This document shows positions 1 to 11,044 of a stretch of DNA of 64,000 nt, piece after piece (positions within the stretch are counted from its first letter, which is position 1; each line of letters starts with the position of its first letter). The translations under genes were made by a program, and so were the position numbers. The DNA is from Polyporus tsugae. Taxonomy: Eukaryota; Basidiomycota; Agaricomycetes; Polyporales; Polyporaceae. Under the pieces are notes generated by a model. The model had not been told where the DNA came from. It searched no databases and saw only the letters and a program-made list of their open reading frames with translations. The stretch covers positions 4,526,001 through 4,590,000 of the forward strand of contig JAHRBS010000004.1 in the NCBI GenBank assembly GCA_024305745.1, written 5' to 3'.

Positions 1-1380
1 CATCAGCATAATAGAGTCGAAGGTGCTTTTATGATCTCCGGTGACCTCTTCCTCTCGGGCCTTGGACTTCGCTGTCGTTGTTGCGCTATTTCGCCAAGAC
101 TTTGCTTCGTCTTCGTCTCTTCCCCATGCAACTCATTCGTTTGTTCGCCCACTGATATTTAATAAGTCAAGGTCCCCGTCTGTCTAGGCTCGTATGCATT
201 ACCTAGTATTGCTGCATCCAATGTGCTTCAGTGCATGCTCATATATACGTAGCACAGTGTACCCTAGCGAAAGTAGATAATCTACACTCTTGTATTCTCT
301 CTTCAAGGTTCAAACTGGTCAACACGGTCAATATGTTCTCACATTATGGATCTGGTACGAATGCGCAATATGTATCTTGGTGAGTACAGTACTACTGCAT
401 GTCAACTCCTCCTGATCATTGGGAGAGCCTAGAGGGGATCAACCCCAAGGTTTGAAATTGATCGACTGGCAGGTGTACCACTACCCAAGCGGACTTCGAG
501 GAGCCATAGGAGGCCTTACATAAAAGTACATGTACGCTCATGCAAGCGCCACTTAATGTGCGTATGTTTAAGTTTCTAATGGTTACTTATTGGGCATCTA
601 ATTGGAGACCTTGACTCGGAGGGGGAGTCGCAGTTATCCCCTCTCATCCTAGGACGTCATACGAAGATCATCTCAGCCGCTGGAATAGTATTGGAGGGAT
701 GGCAGTAACATTTACAGTAAGTTTCTATGTAATGTCTAGCGGTTTGAGATAGCACCCAGGGCTCATCGGGAGAACGCGAGAACGGCCAGGTCATCCTGAT
801 ATTACACCACGGTCCACGGTCATGGGTTTACTGTTTCTCCTGCATCTCCTTAAGAATATCAAGGGCTTGATAGCGACAACTTGAAGGCCGGATCGCCGGA
901 AGGTTAGATGGTCGTCGGTAAGTAGGAGGTCGGCTGCAGCGTTCCGGGTAAAACTACCATTGCCTGCAGGGAACGACTCGGAAGGATCCTCTCAAGTTGG
1001 AAAGGAGACGATTGCATTCACCGCAGGCTAGCATGCGCACTGGCAGGTTTGGGGAACATAAGGCTGCACGCTGCTGCACGTTTTAATTTGGGGAGACGAA
1101 TTGGAAACGAACCGTCGAAACGGCGATCTCGAAGGCGATGCCAGGGCGATGCGGATGGACACTAGCCGAGATTTGACAGATCGATCTCCTGGAGTTCCTT
1201 GACTGCGGCCGCTCAGCGAGTCATGCCGATTGGCAATGCATGCTGCAATGCATGTCTGGCATGATTTTAAAGCGCTATCTCGCTCACGCGTCCGAGTCCG
1301 CTCGACGCCCATCCTCCAGAGCCGCCACCCTTTTGTACATACTCCCCCGCTCGGCCACGGCGTGGACGTCTCTTGCGGCT
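1..1380. other. No gene seen
   Basis: Left edge of the window up to the first start codon. Only short open frames with unconvincing composition are present on both strands. The last hundred bases or so are probably promoter and leader of the membrane-protein gene that starts at 1381. No tRNA, repeat or splice-consistent gene model was found. Confidence 0.5.
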
Positions 1381-2620
1381 ATGGCGCCCCAAGCTGGCGT
1401 GTACTACGGTCCGGACGAGGATGAGACTACGAAGGACCTCGAGAGATACTTCATCGCTGGGGATTTCATCACCGGTACTGGTTTTGGTGAGTCGTGTCCC
1501 TTCGTACAGCGTGCCCGCCTTCTGAAAAGCGAATCGTAGGGATTCAGATTGTCCTGTGGATGAGTTGCGTGAACTATTTATGGAAGGAGCGGAGGAGAAG
1601 CTGGAAGACTATCTTCCTTATCGCTTACCTCACCCTCCTGCTTGCAGTCGAGTTGCTCTTCTGCGTTGTTCAGGCACGCACGGTCCAGGTCATCTACGTG
1701 GAAAACCGCAATTACCCCGGAGGGCCTTGGCAATACTTCCTTGACACGCAATACCTCGCGATTAACGTCATTTTCTATGCTACGCTTTTCGTCGGCACAT
1801 TTTTGTGCGACCTCCTTGTGGTATGTTTCTTCGAGTCACGTTAAAAGCTCGTCGCTGGTTTGAAACCTCCCTTCTAGCTTTGGCGGTGTTACATTATCTG
1901 GAGGGCCTCTGGTCGCGGCGTCGCGTACGCCGTCATCGCTTTCCCCACCGTCATGCTCATCGCATCGTTCGGTACGCCAACACCATGTGCTACATGTTCA
2001 TCTACTAATGAATGCGACAGTCATGGGCACACTCTGGACATTGCAGTCTAGCTACCCTGGGCTTTCACTATACAGCAAGCAGCCTCTCGCGTTCGGCACC
2101 TCCTACTATGCCATCTCCTTGGGCTTGAACGTCATTTTAACAATCCTTATCGTGGCACGACTGCTCCTGTACCGTCGGACGCATCTCGCGCACCTCCCAC
2201 CCGGACACGCCCAGCAGTACATCTCCCTGGCCACCCTCATCGTCGAGTCTGCGGCGCTGTACTCCGTCTTCGCGATCATGTTCTTGGTCTCCTACGCCCT
2301 GAACAAGCCCATCAACCAGGTCTGGCTCGGTTTCGCTCAGGCTTCTCAGGTACCCCATTTTCTCCATCCACCCGATGTCACGTCTCTGATACACCCCTTC
2401 GAAGCAAATCGCCACTTACCTCATTATATACCGCGTTGCGAATGGGACCGCCTGGTCCAAGGAATCGATGGAGTCGCAGACATTCAACTCGAACACACCC
2501 TCACTCCGCAGGACGGGTTCTTCAGATCCTCGCAAGAGGCTCACGCCGGATGTCCAGTTTACGACCGAGATCTCGGTCACACAAGGCGCGTTCGAGTCCA
2601 AGAACGGGTTGCACGAGTAG
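1381..2620 (+). CDS. Multi-pass membrane protein, Agaricomycete family (copy 1)
   Basis: Predicted 341-residue membrane protein from five exons: 1381-1486, 1540-1820, 1878-1971, 2021-2349 and 2405-2620. All introns are short (49-57 bases) GT...AG introns, and the joins keep one frame. About seven hydrophobic segments follow a short acidic N-terminus. Landmarks are QARTVQVIYVENRNYPGGPW between early helices, LWRCYIIW at the start of exon 3, VMGTLWTL at the start of exon 4, and LIVESAALYS plus ATYLIIYRVANG near the C-terminus. I recognise the pattern as a widespread mushroom family without a known function; the architecture resembles a seven-helix receptor but no ligand or G-protein link can be claimed. 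A paralogue with the same exon plan lies 690 bases downstream on the same strand. The soluble C-terminal tail (about 50 residues, serine and threonine rich) differs most between the two. Start chosen because the paralogue starts at the matching place. Confidence 0.85.
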
Positions 2621-3312
2621 ATGGATCGGATACGGTTTCAATTATGACCTTGTGAGCGATATACCTATATGTACTTGTAGACTGACTGGACGGTTTCGCA
2701 CTGGGCTCTGCAACGATGTTGACTACTTTACTACGTCTTTGGGATATTCAGTAATTCTTCTTTGCTAGCGGTTCGAGTCGAACCATCTATTTATTCTAAC
2801 TTGAGCTTGGTTTAAGACAATTTTTTTCCCTATCCGTTGACCGGGTATGTCATCGACGGCGCTTGCGACGGACACACCTTGAATCTGCCTTGAATCCATC
2901 AGGTCTGTCAACTAACCATCTATAGATCTTTACAGTGACTGGGATGCCTTCCCTACTTCGAGCTATAGATGACCGGTTCGCCGTTACTGTCGAGTATTAA
3001 TGATTCATTGGTTTGTAGGGAACCCGGAAGGTACGTCGGCGGTCTAACCCCTTTTCCTCTCGAAACTCGAATCAGGCTCACCTCATGGAACGCAGAGTAC
3101 GCTAGACGGCCCAGTTATGTTGCTATGTGACGGTACTAGGAGGCGCCTAGGAAGAGGATCCGTCTTTCAACGTATACTTGGGATCCGAGTGCGGAAGCAA
3201 ATCGGTTCTGGTCTTCGTCCTCCTCTCCAACAGGGGTCTACTAGTGTGTAGGGTGGCCGCTGCCTCGTTGATTTGTCCTCATTTCTCACCCTCAGCCCTC
3301 TGGCAGACAGCC
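2621..3312. other. Spacer between the tandem membrane genes
   Basis: About 690 bases with no open frame I can support. It should hold the 3' end of copy 1 and the promoter of copy 2. No repeat or element boundary that would mark the duplication was recognised. Confidence 0.5.
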
Positions 3313-4622
3313 ATGTCAAAGCCGTATTACGGACCCCTCGAGGATAAACACGACATCAATCTCGAACGGTTCCTCCTTGCAGGCGACTTTGTCTCCGGTG
3401 TAGGATATGGTTCGTAGTACTTCTCTCAAGTCCCGCACTGAATTGAATCCCTCATGACAATCTAGGTGTGCAGCTCGTCCTTTGGTTGTCGTGTGCTGTC
3501 TATCTGTGGCAACAACGACGGAAGGGGAGGCATACTACCTTCCTGCTGTGTTACATCACAATCCTGTTGGTCGCGGAAACCATCTACTCCGTGGCTCAAG
3601 CTCGAACTGTCCAGCTGATGTACGTCGAGAATCGACGCTACCCCGGCGGTCCGTGGCAATATTTCTTGAACACCCAAAACGAGCCCATCAACATCATCTG
3701 CTACGTGTCGTTGTGCGTTGTTATATCCATGTGTGACCTGCTCGTGGTAAGCATGCCCACGTTTTGTTGCGAGAGCGCTCTCGTTCACGGCGCCGCATTC
3801 AGCTCTGGAGATGCTGGGTCATCTGGACAGCGCTCGACCACCACCTCGCCTACCTCGTTACGTTCGTCCCCGTCATCATGCTGCTCTCGTCGTTCGGTAC
3901 GTCCCTGACCCCCTGTCCACGCGCCACAAAACCTGACGCAAGGCCCGAACTGCATCCACATCCGCAACGCGTCACCAGTCATGGGCACGTTCTGGACGAT
4001 CGAGTCCACACGGCCGGGCCAGTCCCTCTACGACAGCGTGCCCCGCGCGTTCGGCGTCGCCTACTTCTCACTCTCCCTCGGGGTGAACGTCGTGCTCACC
4101 GCGCTCATCGTCGCGCGTCTCCTCGCGTTCCGCCGCGCCAACGCCGCGTTCCTCCCGCCCGACCACGCCGAGCGGTACCTCTCCCTCGCCGCGCTCATCG
4201 TCGAGTCCGCCGCGCTGTACTCGCTGTTCGCGGTCGCGTTCCTGATCTCGTACGGGCTGAACGCGCCCGTCAACCAGGTCCTGCTCGGGTTCGCGCAGGC
4301 CGCGCAGGTGCGTCGCCGTCACTTCTGTCCTCCTCCTTAGTTGTGGGTGCTTCGGATTGAAGGAATCGGAGAGGAGGCTGACGCTGGGGATCCCGGACAG
4401 CAAGTCGCGACGTACCTCATCATCTATCGCGTCGCGGACGGGACGGCGTGGTCGAAGGACACGATGGGCAAGCAAACGATGTCGTCGGCCGACTTCTGCG
4501 GGGGAACCAACATGCAAGTCCATGTACCTTCTAGATTAGATCTAGCCATGGGTTCGTCGATGACAGAGGTGGACTTGGTTTCGAGCATAGACGCGGAGTG
4601 TGGAGCATTGCAAGAAAGATGA
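3313..4622 (+). CDS. Multi-pass membrane protein, Agaricomycete family (copy 2)
   Basis: Predicted 340-residue paralogue of the preceding gene. Exons are 3313-3409, 3466-3746, 3803-3896, 3979-4307 and 4401-4622. Exons 2, 3 and 4 have exactly the same lengths as in copy 1 (281, 94 and 329 bases), with the same intron phases. The protein keeps the family landmarks QARTVQLMYVENRRYPGGPW, LWRCWVIW, VMGTFWTI, LIVESAALYSL and ATYLIIYRVADG. The first exon is shorter and the C-terminal tail is different and cysteine-containing. Codon use in exon 4 is markedly more GC-rich than in copy 1, so the copies are not recent. Intron 4 is longer (93 bases) than its counterpart. Function unknown; membrane location is inferred from the hydrophobic segments. 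Confidence 0.85.
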
Positions 4623-5068
4623 TATGCCGTCCTCTCTTTCGGGTTCCAATCTGTTATGTGTACTAGTACTACGCATGACTTATCGCTTTCTCCGCGTTCG
4701 GGGTTCTCTGTCGGGGTCCCACTGTGCAACTTACCCAAGATGCTTTCGATAGCCAAGCACGCTTGTCACACGGTACTCGGCCATGAAGAGCCAAAAAAAA
4801 TAATGGTTACGCTGCGATGATGATATTGATACAGTACGTCTATGTCGTAGGGGGATACAATGAAGTCCGGAACTCTATCTAGTGTGACATATAAGAGGTG
4901 CCCGCATCGCCTATATGAATTTTGGTACAAGCAGGTGACGGCACCGAACGTGTCCATCTGGGTTGGAGAAAAACGAAAGCGAGACCAGGGTGGGGAAGGG
5001 GGAAGGGAAGGGGAAAGGAGGGAATGGTCGTGTGACTGAGAGCGCCCTCGGTCGGGAGAGGTGGTTTA
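4623..5068. other. Convergent 3' spacer
   Basis: About 445 bases between a plus-strand gene end and a minus-strand gene end, so it probably holds two 3' untranslated regions. A short A-run lies near 4794. No gene seen. Confidence 0.5.
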
Positions 5069-6484
5069 CTAGTAGATGAGATAGCCCAGCGGCACGTACA
5101 CCACCTGCTGATACTGGTGCTGAGGTATGATCATCTGTGCCGTGGCGCCGCTCTGTCCGCCGCTGACTTCCTTTTGGTGTAGGTGTGCGCCCGCCGTCAT
5201 CCCGTCCCACATCATATGAGCAGTGGTGGCGATAGTGCCCTCCGGCGTGAACACAGACTCCGCATCCGACGCCCGAGACGAAGCACGCGAACTCGAGCAT
5301 GAGCTGGTGGTATCGGAGGAAGAATAAGAGGAGGACGTGGTGGTGGTAGAGGTGGAGCAAGAGTCGACGGCGAAGCCAGCTGAGCAATCCCGGGCTACCC
5401 GGAGATGAGGCTCCAAGGCAACGCATAGAATATCAATCTCGGATGCCATGTATGGCGACTTGTACTCGCACTCACACTCGGACTCGGACTCCGTCGCGGT
5501 CGCGATCCTGATGATAGCCGTGCGCTCATGCTCGAGAACAAAGTATCCGAACTGGGGCGGCAGACGGAAGAACGTGTCCAGCGACAGGATCGCTTGGCGG
5601 AGGGAGCGGAGGCACATGCGCCCCGCGGGGTGGAGATCGAGGAGGCTCTGGATGATGGCGTGTGCCCCCTCAGACATGGGGGATGCGTTGAACAGGAAGT
5701 TCGGGTCCATGACGAACTGGCAGAAGTTGGTGTCCTTCGGCGTCGCCCTCGCCCACGGGTTTTGTGCCGTGATCATGTTGACGAGGATGACACCCAAGGC
5801 CCAGATGTCACTTAGGTACGGATCGTATGCCTGCCGGGCAGTCAATTCACCGACACATTCTGTCGAGACGCTTGTCAGCACGAAGGTTCAGAGATTAGAA
5901 AATTGACACGTACCTGGACTCATATATAGACCGGTCCCAATGCCGAAATCGCGCACCATTGGCTGATTCGTAGCAAGACCGAAGTCCGCCAGGTAACACC
6001 GGGAGCCATCCTGACTGATCAGGACGTTCTCCGGCTTGAGATCCCGGTGGGCGATCCCCGCGTCGTGGCACGCTTGTACGGCGTCCACGAGCGAGAGAAA
6101 CGCCCTCCGGAGAAGCTCATCGTTACCCAGGTAAGACTGTTTGGTGATGATCTGCTCGAACAGGTCGCCTCCTTGGCAGAACTCGAGGACGATGTAGCAC
6201 CACTTCGTGTCGTCGAAGGCGTCGATGAGAGTGACGACGCCTTCGATGTCCGCGACCACGCTGTGCATGGCGACCTCGCGCTTGATGATGGCAAGTTCGG
6301 CGTCGCTCCGGCCAGCCTTGCGGACGATCTTCACCGCGATGGTGTTGTCGAAGTTGTCGGCGACCTCGAGGTCGATCGCCTTGTAGACGACTCCGAACGT
6401 GCCAGAGCCGAGCATCTGAAGGAGCTCATAGCGGCCATCGATGATGCACCCGGTGAAGTTGGGGAGGGAATCGGCAGCAGACAT
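5069..6484 (-). CDS. Ser/Thr protein kinase, Ran1/Pat1-like
   Basis: Predicted 453-residue kinase in two exons, 6484-5914 and 5859-5069, with a 54-base intron directly after the MSP of the activation segment (the E of SPE spans the junction). The catalytic domain fills roughly residues 19-300. Visible motifs are the glycine loop GSGTFGVV (residue 26 on), the VKIVRK lysine (52), HRDLKPEN (146-153), DFGLA (167) and SPE in place of APE (189-191). All catalytic residues are present, so it should be active. The short region around GTGLYMSPEC and the domain order resemble the fungal Ran1/Pat1/Ksp1 group, which links nutrient signals to growth and meiosis; this subfamily call is from memory of the family. 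The C-terminal 150 residues are low-complexity: serine/threonine runs, an acidic SESECECE stretch and a glutamine-rich end. No close neighbour shares its pathway. Confidence 0.9.
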
Positions 6485-7904
6485 GATGAAAGATAAGAGG
6501 GTAATAAGGATAATAACAAGATGATAGGTAAATGGAGGAGAGATAATGCTGCGGAAAGTTTACGTTCACCAGGAACGACGAAGAGGGATGGGGGTCTTAG
6601 CTCGAAAAACGCCCTCCTTTTATAGATTTTCGGCCCCTGCAGGCTCCCCCAAGTCTTCACTGTGTCGAAATGGACTTAGAAAGATTTTAGAAAACGCATG
6701 GGACAAGGGAGAACACCCGCAGGCAAGGCCTGACATCCGAAGATCCAAGTCGTCACCCGAGGGCAGAGGGTGTCAAGTAGAGACTGTCTATGTCGCCGCT
6801 GTTGCCCGGACTGCATTGCAATATTAGCTTCCATGAGGTCACTAGAGAGCGCGAGTAACTTGCGACACTTCTGCCAAGACCAGCGGAAGCCGCTCAATGT
6901 CTTGCCATTAATGTTCCATCCAGAACGTGTCGCTCGGTGCCGAGTTTCCTCATCGCATCCGACAGGTTACGCTTCGGAACAAAGTGCTCACCGACGACAA
7001 GGATTATAATCAGGACCATTTCATCACGGACACCACTGTTCCTCTCACTTCGGCTGAATTTGAGCACGAGGACCTTGTCCAAGTCGTCCGGGCCGCCTCG
7101 TTAGTGTCACATTGCAACAGTAGAATGCAAAGCAGATGTTTGGAACCATGAACGTAACACCATTCCATGCCGACCCTGGGCCGTAGTTGAACACAGACAT
7201 AGACACAGACACACAGAGGTGGGCGCATCCAAGAGCGGACTGCAGGGTTCGCAATGTGAAACGGGTCCGAGACTGACCCAGTCCCGATATCCGAGAACCG
7301 CGTCCGATAGAACAGCTTGGGCGCACCAACCCCGCCTGAACCGGTTCCGGGATGTCGGACTGAGTTGCAATGTGCATGAGCCGGATAAACTGAACGTACT
7401 GTTGCGTACGTGCGCAAAGTTTTAGCGAGACCCTGTGTAAGTATCTAGAAAGCGAAATTAGATAGCCCTGCAGTGACCGATGATGATACTCACCGTCCCT
7501 TCTGCTAACCTGGCCGAAGTCATCACCAGCCACTCGTCCTCCAGCGCCAGGTTGAATGACGGGTTTCTGCTCCAGCGTATAGTTTCAGGTAGATTTGCGA
7601 ATAGATCGTTCAACAGCAACGAGATCAGGAACAAGAGAGCCCTACACAGGTGCCACTGCCACTGGAGGATGTTTGAAGAAAGAGAACCAAAGGATTGACG
7701 CCGACGTCATGATGGGCGTCTATATTACCATTTCCAGCACCTCCAGTACTCTGCCATGCCAACCGCGCTTTGGACTTCCCACCAAGTACCTCCACACGTT
7801 TCTCCTTCCCTAACCGGCAACCCTGCAAGAAGGTGTGTCAACTATTAGAGCACGCCCATCCCATGGCTCTATGAGGGACCCAGTCGCTGGTTCGGCTTCA
7901 CGTG
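6485..7904. other. No gene seen upstream of the kinase
   Basis: About 1.4 kb. The first hundred bases should be promoter and leader of the minus-strand kinase gene. The rest contains several overlapping open frames of 60-160 codons on both strands, none with splice structure, family resemblance or protein-like composition. It may contain further decayed sequence leading into the CCT3 relic that follows. Confidence 0.4.
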
Positions 7905-9230
7905 CAAGGCAAGCTCGCGCTTCAGACGGACCACGCAGGACGACGGCTAGCCTAGTCCAATCCCCTCCCACATAAACAACGACCGTGGTCGAGACTATGG
8001 CCCTGGTTCGTTCAAGGTAGTTGACACCAAGGACTACGCACGCGTCTCGAGCAGAGCTGCGTCTTGAAGGGCATCATGCTCGACAAGGACACCGCGCACG
8101 GATGTGGACCGCGAACCCCAAGATTATCCTGCTAGACTGCCCGCTCGAGGACAGCGAGGGAGAGTCACAGACGAAAATCGAGGTCTCCAAGGAGGTGGTG
8201 CCGGCCGAAGATCCTGGAGAACAGGGAGGCGCAAGTGCGGCTGATGGTGCAGAAGTTCAAGCCCGACTTCGTCATCACGGGAAAGGGTATTTCAGGTCCG
8301 TCTCTTCACCACCCATGTTCCCGCACCCTCCCCCTTAGTGCTCTGTTCTTGAGCAGACCACGCCCGACGCTTTCTCTGAAAGGCGAACGTCTCCGCACTC
8401 CGTGTCCCCAGTGGGCAACACGCACGCGCATACATTCGGCACCACAATCGTCAACTCCGTCGAGGCCCTGCTCCAGTCCGACGTCGGCACCCAGTGCAGC
8501 CTCTTCCCATCGATCCACCGGCGATGAGTGCTTCTCGTTCCCGACTGGCTGCAAGGACCCTAGGCGTCCATTGTCCGCCCGGCGGGCCGTCCAAGGACAT
8601 CCTCGATGAGATTGACTGGAACCTCGCGATTGCAATGTCCGTCTCGCGCAACGTCTTCTTTGACCCGACCCTTGCGCCTGAGGGAGGCGCGACGGAGATG
8701 GGGATCAGCATCGGGCACCACGCGAAGATGAGGAGGGTCATGGGCGTCCAGGGCGTGCGGTCGCGGTCACGATGAAGATCTTTCCGAGGACGCTCGCCCA
8801 GAACAGCAGGGGAACCATGATCCGTCGCGTCCTGACGGGGCTCTGGGTGCGTTTCATTGCGTTTCGCTGGAGCAGAGAGATTCTGTCCGCGTGGCCCTGG
8901 CTCTGACCCTGAATGACGGTTTGTCTACAGGTGAAGCATGTGGACGACGAGCACTTGTCTCGTGGAGTACCGATGGCGGCACGAGCACGGAGCAGGACCG
9001 GCGAGTTGAGTCGGAAGTAGTCTGGGCTATGCGAGTCCGAAGGTGCGTTCACGCTCAAATTCCTCTTGATCGGCGGGATGCGTGTTGGCTTACGTGGGGC
9101 GACGATACACAGGTACAGGAGGGCGCGCACGTGCTGCTCTCATCGACGACGTAGTGAAGGTGATGCTGAAGGCCAAGGATCAGGGCGAAGGACTCGGCGC
9201 ACCACCGGAGGAGATGGTAGAGTGTTGATG
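7905..9230 (+). pseudogene. cct3: Decayed CCT3 (TCP-1 gamma chaperonin subunit) relic
   Basis: Fragments in shifting frames match, in the right order, the second half of the cytosolic chaperonin subunit CCT gamma. They include CVLKGIMLDKDT (about 8058), NPKIILLDCPLE (8113), GESQTKIEVSKE, a degraded KPDFVITGKGIS (8253), GTTIVNSVEALLQSDVGTQC (about 8430-8500), FPTGCKDP (about 8540), GPSKDILDEIDWNLAIAMSV (8586), GGATEMGISIG (8685), RVLTGLW (about 8830) and VDDVV-like residues near 9150. Several frameshifts and stops separate them, and the N-terminal half (equatorial ATP-binding region) is missing. A piece that looks like a retained intron sits at about 8296-8356, so this is an old duplicate of the spliced gene rather than a processed copy. 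It cannot make a chaperonin subunit. The identification rests on my memory of eukaryotic CCT3 sequences, but the number of ordered matches is high. Confidence 0.8.
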
Positions 9231-11044
9231 CTTGGATGTCTCAGCCCCAGCACCAGCAATCTTACGCCATGTAACACGACCGCTTCAGCAGCATTAGATG
9301 TTCTACCGGTCTCGCTCGTGACGGAAGGCGCATACATGCAATAACACCGCTGTTCGCGGGCTGCCAGGTTCTAGTCCGCCTTACCCGGACCGTTCCCATC
9401 TGCAGGTCTGGATTGCGTCCGAGACTGGAGCGATCTACGAGAGAGCGGTGGAGTGGCTTGGCCGGGAGCGTGACTGCAACGGTTGGGAAGGGGTGGCGGA
9501 GGCCGAGATGTCAATGGGGGAACCTTCTCGTTCCCTTTGCGGGGCCGATGTTCCAACTTGACGGAAGCCACGGTGAGTCTGAACCACTCGGGTCATTGTT
9601 CGCCGGCACGATGCCTCAAATTGTCGAGTGTCTTCCCTTTAGCACGCCAGGCGTGTCGTGCGCATGACTGGCAAACAGCGAAGGACCGCGGCTTCGCACT
9701 GGCAATTTGAGAAGGGGCCGTGCTTCTGAGGTCTGGCTGACGCCGAACTCCCAGACAAATGAAATAGAAGAACCACCCTTCTGCCTTCCTAGTGCCTATG
9801 ACGGCCTCACGGTCTTCTAATGCGTATGTTTGACGCGTGCGTACAGCGCAGCAACTAGACTTGCAAGTCCACCACCGGTCTATCAAGGCTTGAGGGTGTG
9901 CACGAGGCCTGCAGTATAGCGGCTCCGTGGGCCGCACGGAGGTTGTACCGGACCTTAGACTGACCTTGAACGGTAAGGTTGTGCTTCCTGCGCATCATTA
10001 ACATTCAAGTTAACTGACTTCCCTGCGCGGGTGGCGTACGTATGTTTTCATTCAACCACTTTGCGCGATGCTTACGGTAATCCGGCATCCATACTAGTGC
10101 GCTCACCGCTACGCGCCTCGAACTTACGGTCAGCATTTTCCCGTCGTTTGCTTCGGCCGCCTGCGTCTTCTCCGCCGTTGCTTCATTAATGCGCTCGCTT
10201 CGTGTGGCTAGGGCGAGGAAGACGTACCGAGGAACCCGAACCCGTCGTCTACCCTTGCCCGCGGAGCACCCGGGGTCACTATCCAAGTGTCAAACAATGC
10301 GTAGGCTCGTGTTCATTCCTCGGATAGGCTCATACCTGCTGGGTCGTATGTTTGTACTTGCCGGACACGCCGGCCGCGGGCTGTGACGTACACGGTCGCG
10401 CCTAGGCAGGCCGAGGCTGGGAGTGAAGCATCATGCGCACGAACATTGAGCGGAAACAACGTAAGCTTAGTCAATGCGTGTGTTTTGCGGCATGCGTTTG
10501 GGTCAACCATCGGGATGTTTTGCAATATAATAAGTACACGTCGAGACACAGGAACCGGGCAAGTATTTTCGGGCAGGCACGCGTGCCGAGACGCCGAGGG
10601 AGTAAGCCGACGTCGGGCGTCGGGAAGGCGCATGGGCCGAGGATTCGGACGGTGATCGATGGACGTGCGCGAGGGAGGCGAGTTGTGGCGCTGGGAAGGC
10701 CTACCCCATTCGGGAGACGCGTTGTCTTTATGGGCGTCTCAGACGAGTTTATCGGGATTGGACGAGTGCCCTGGCAGAGATCGGGGCAGCCATCTTGCGC
10801 ATCGGGGCACGTATAAGGCTATATGATTGCCTTGTATGGGGGAAACACCTTTGCGCGTGGCGGGGTTCCCAGGGGGTCAATCTATCTCCCTTGGTTCGTC
10901 GTGCGGCCTGAGCCCAATCTCCTGACCTCATGCGGACGATGCCCGTCTCGCCTTCCTTTCCTTCCTTTTCTCCTCCACCATCTCCCCTTCTTCTTCCTCC
11001 TGGCCCCTCGCTCGACGCGCCGCCCCGCGCAGTCGCGATGAGCC
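9231..11044. other. No gene seen; end holds a promoter
   Basis: About 1.8 kb between the CCT3 relic and the next gene. Open frames of up to 127 codons occur on both strands but overlap each other and have no recognisable content. The last 100 bases carry a pyrimidine-rich tract described separately. Confidence 0.4.
10949..11010 (+). promoter_or_regulatory. CT-rich tract upstream of the DUF6534 gene
   Basis: An almost pure C/T stretch of about 60 bases ending some 35 bases before the start codon at 11045. Pyrimidine tracts directly upstream of transcription starts are common in filamentous fungi, so it probably belongs to the core promoter or leader of that gene. This is inference from composition and position only. 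Confidence 0.45.
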
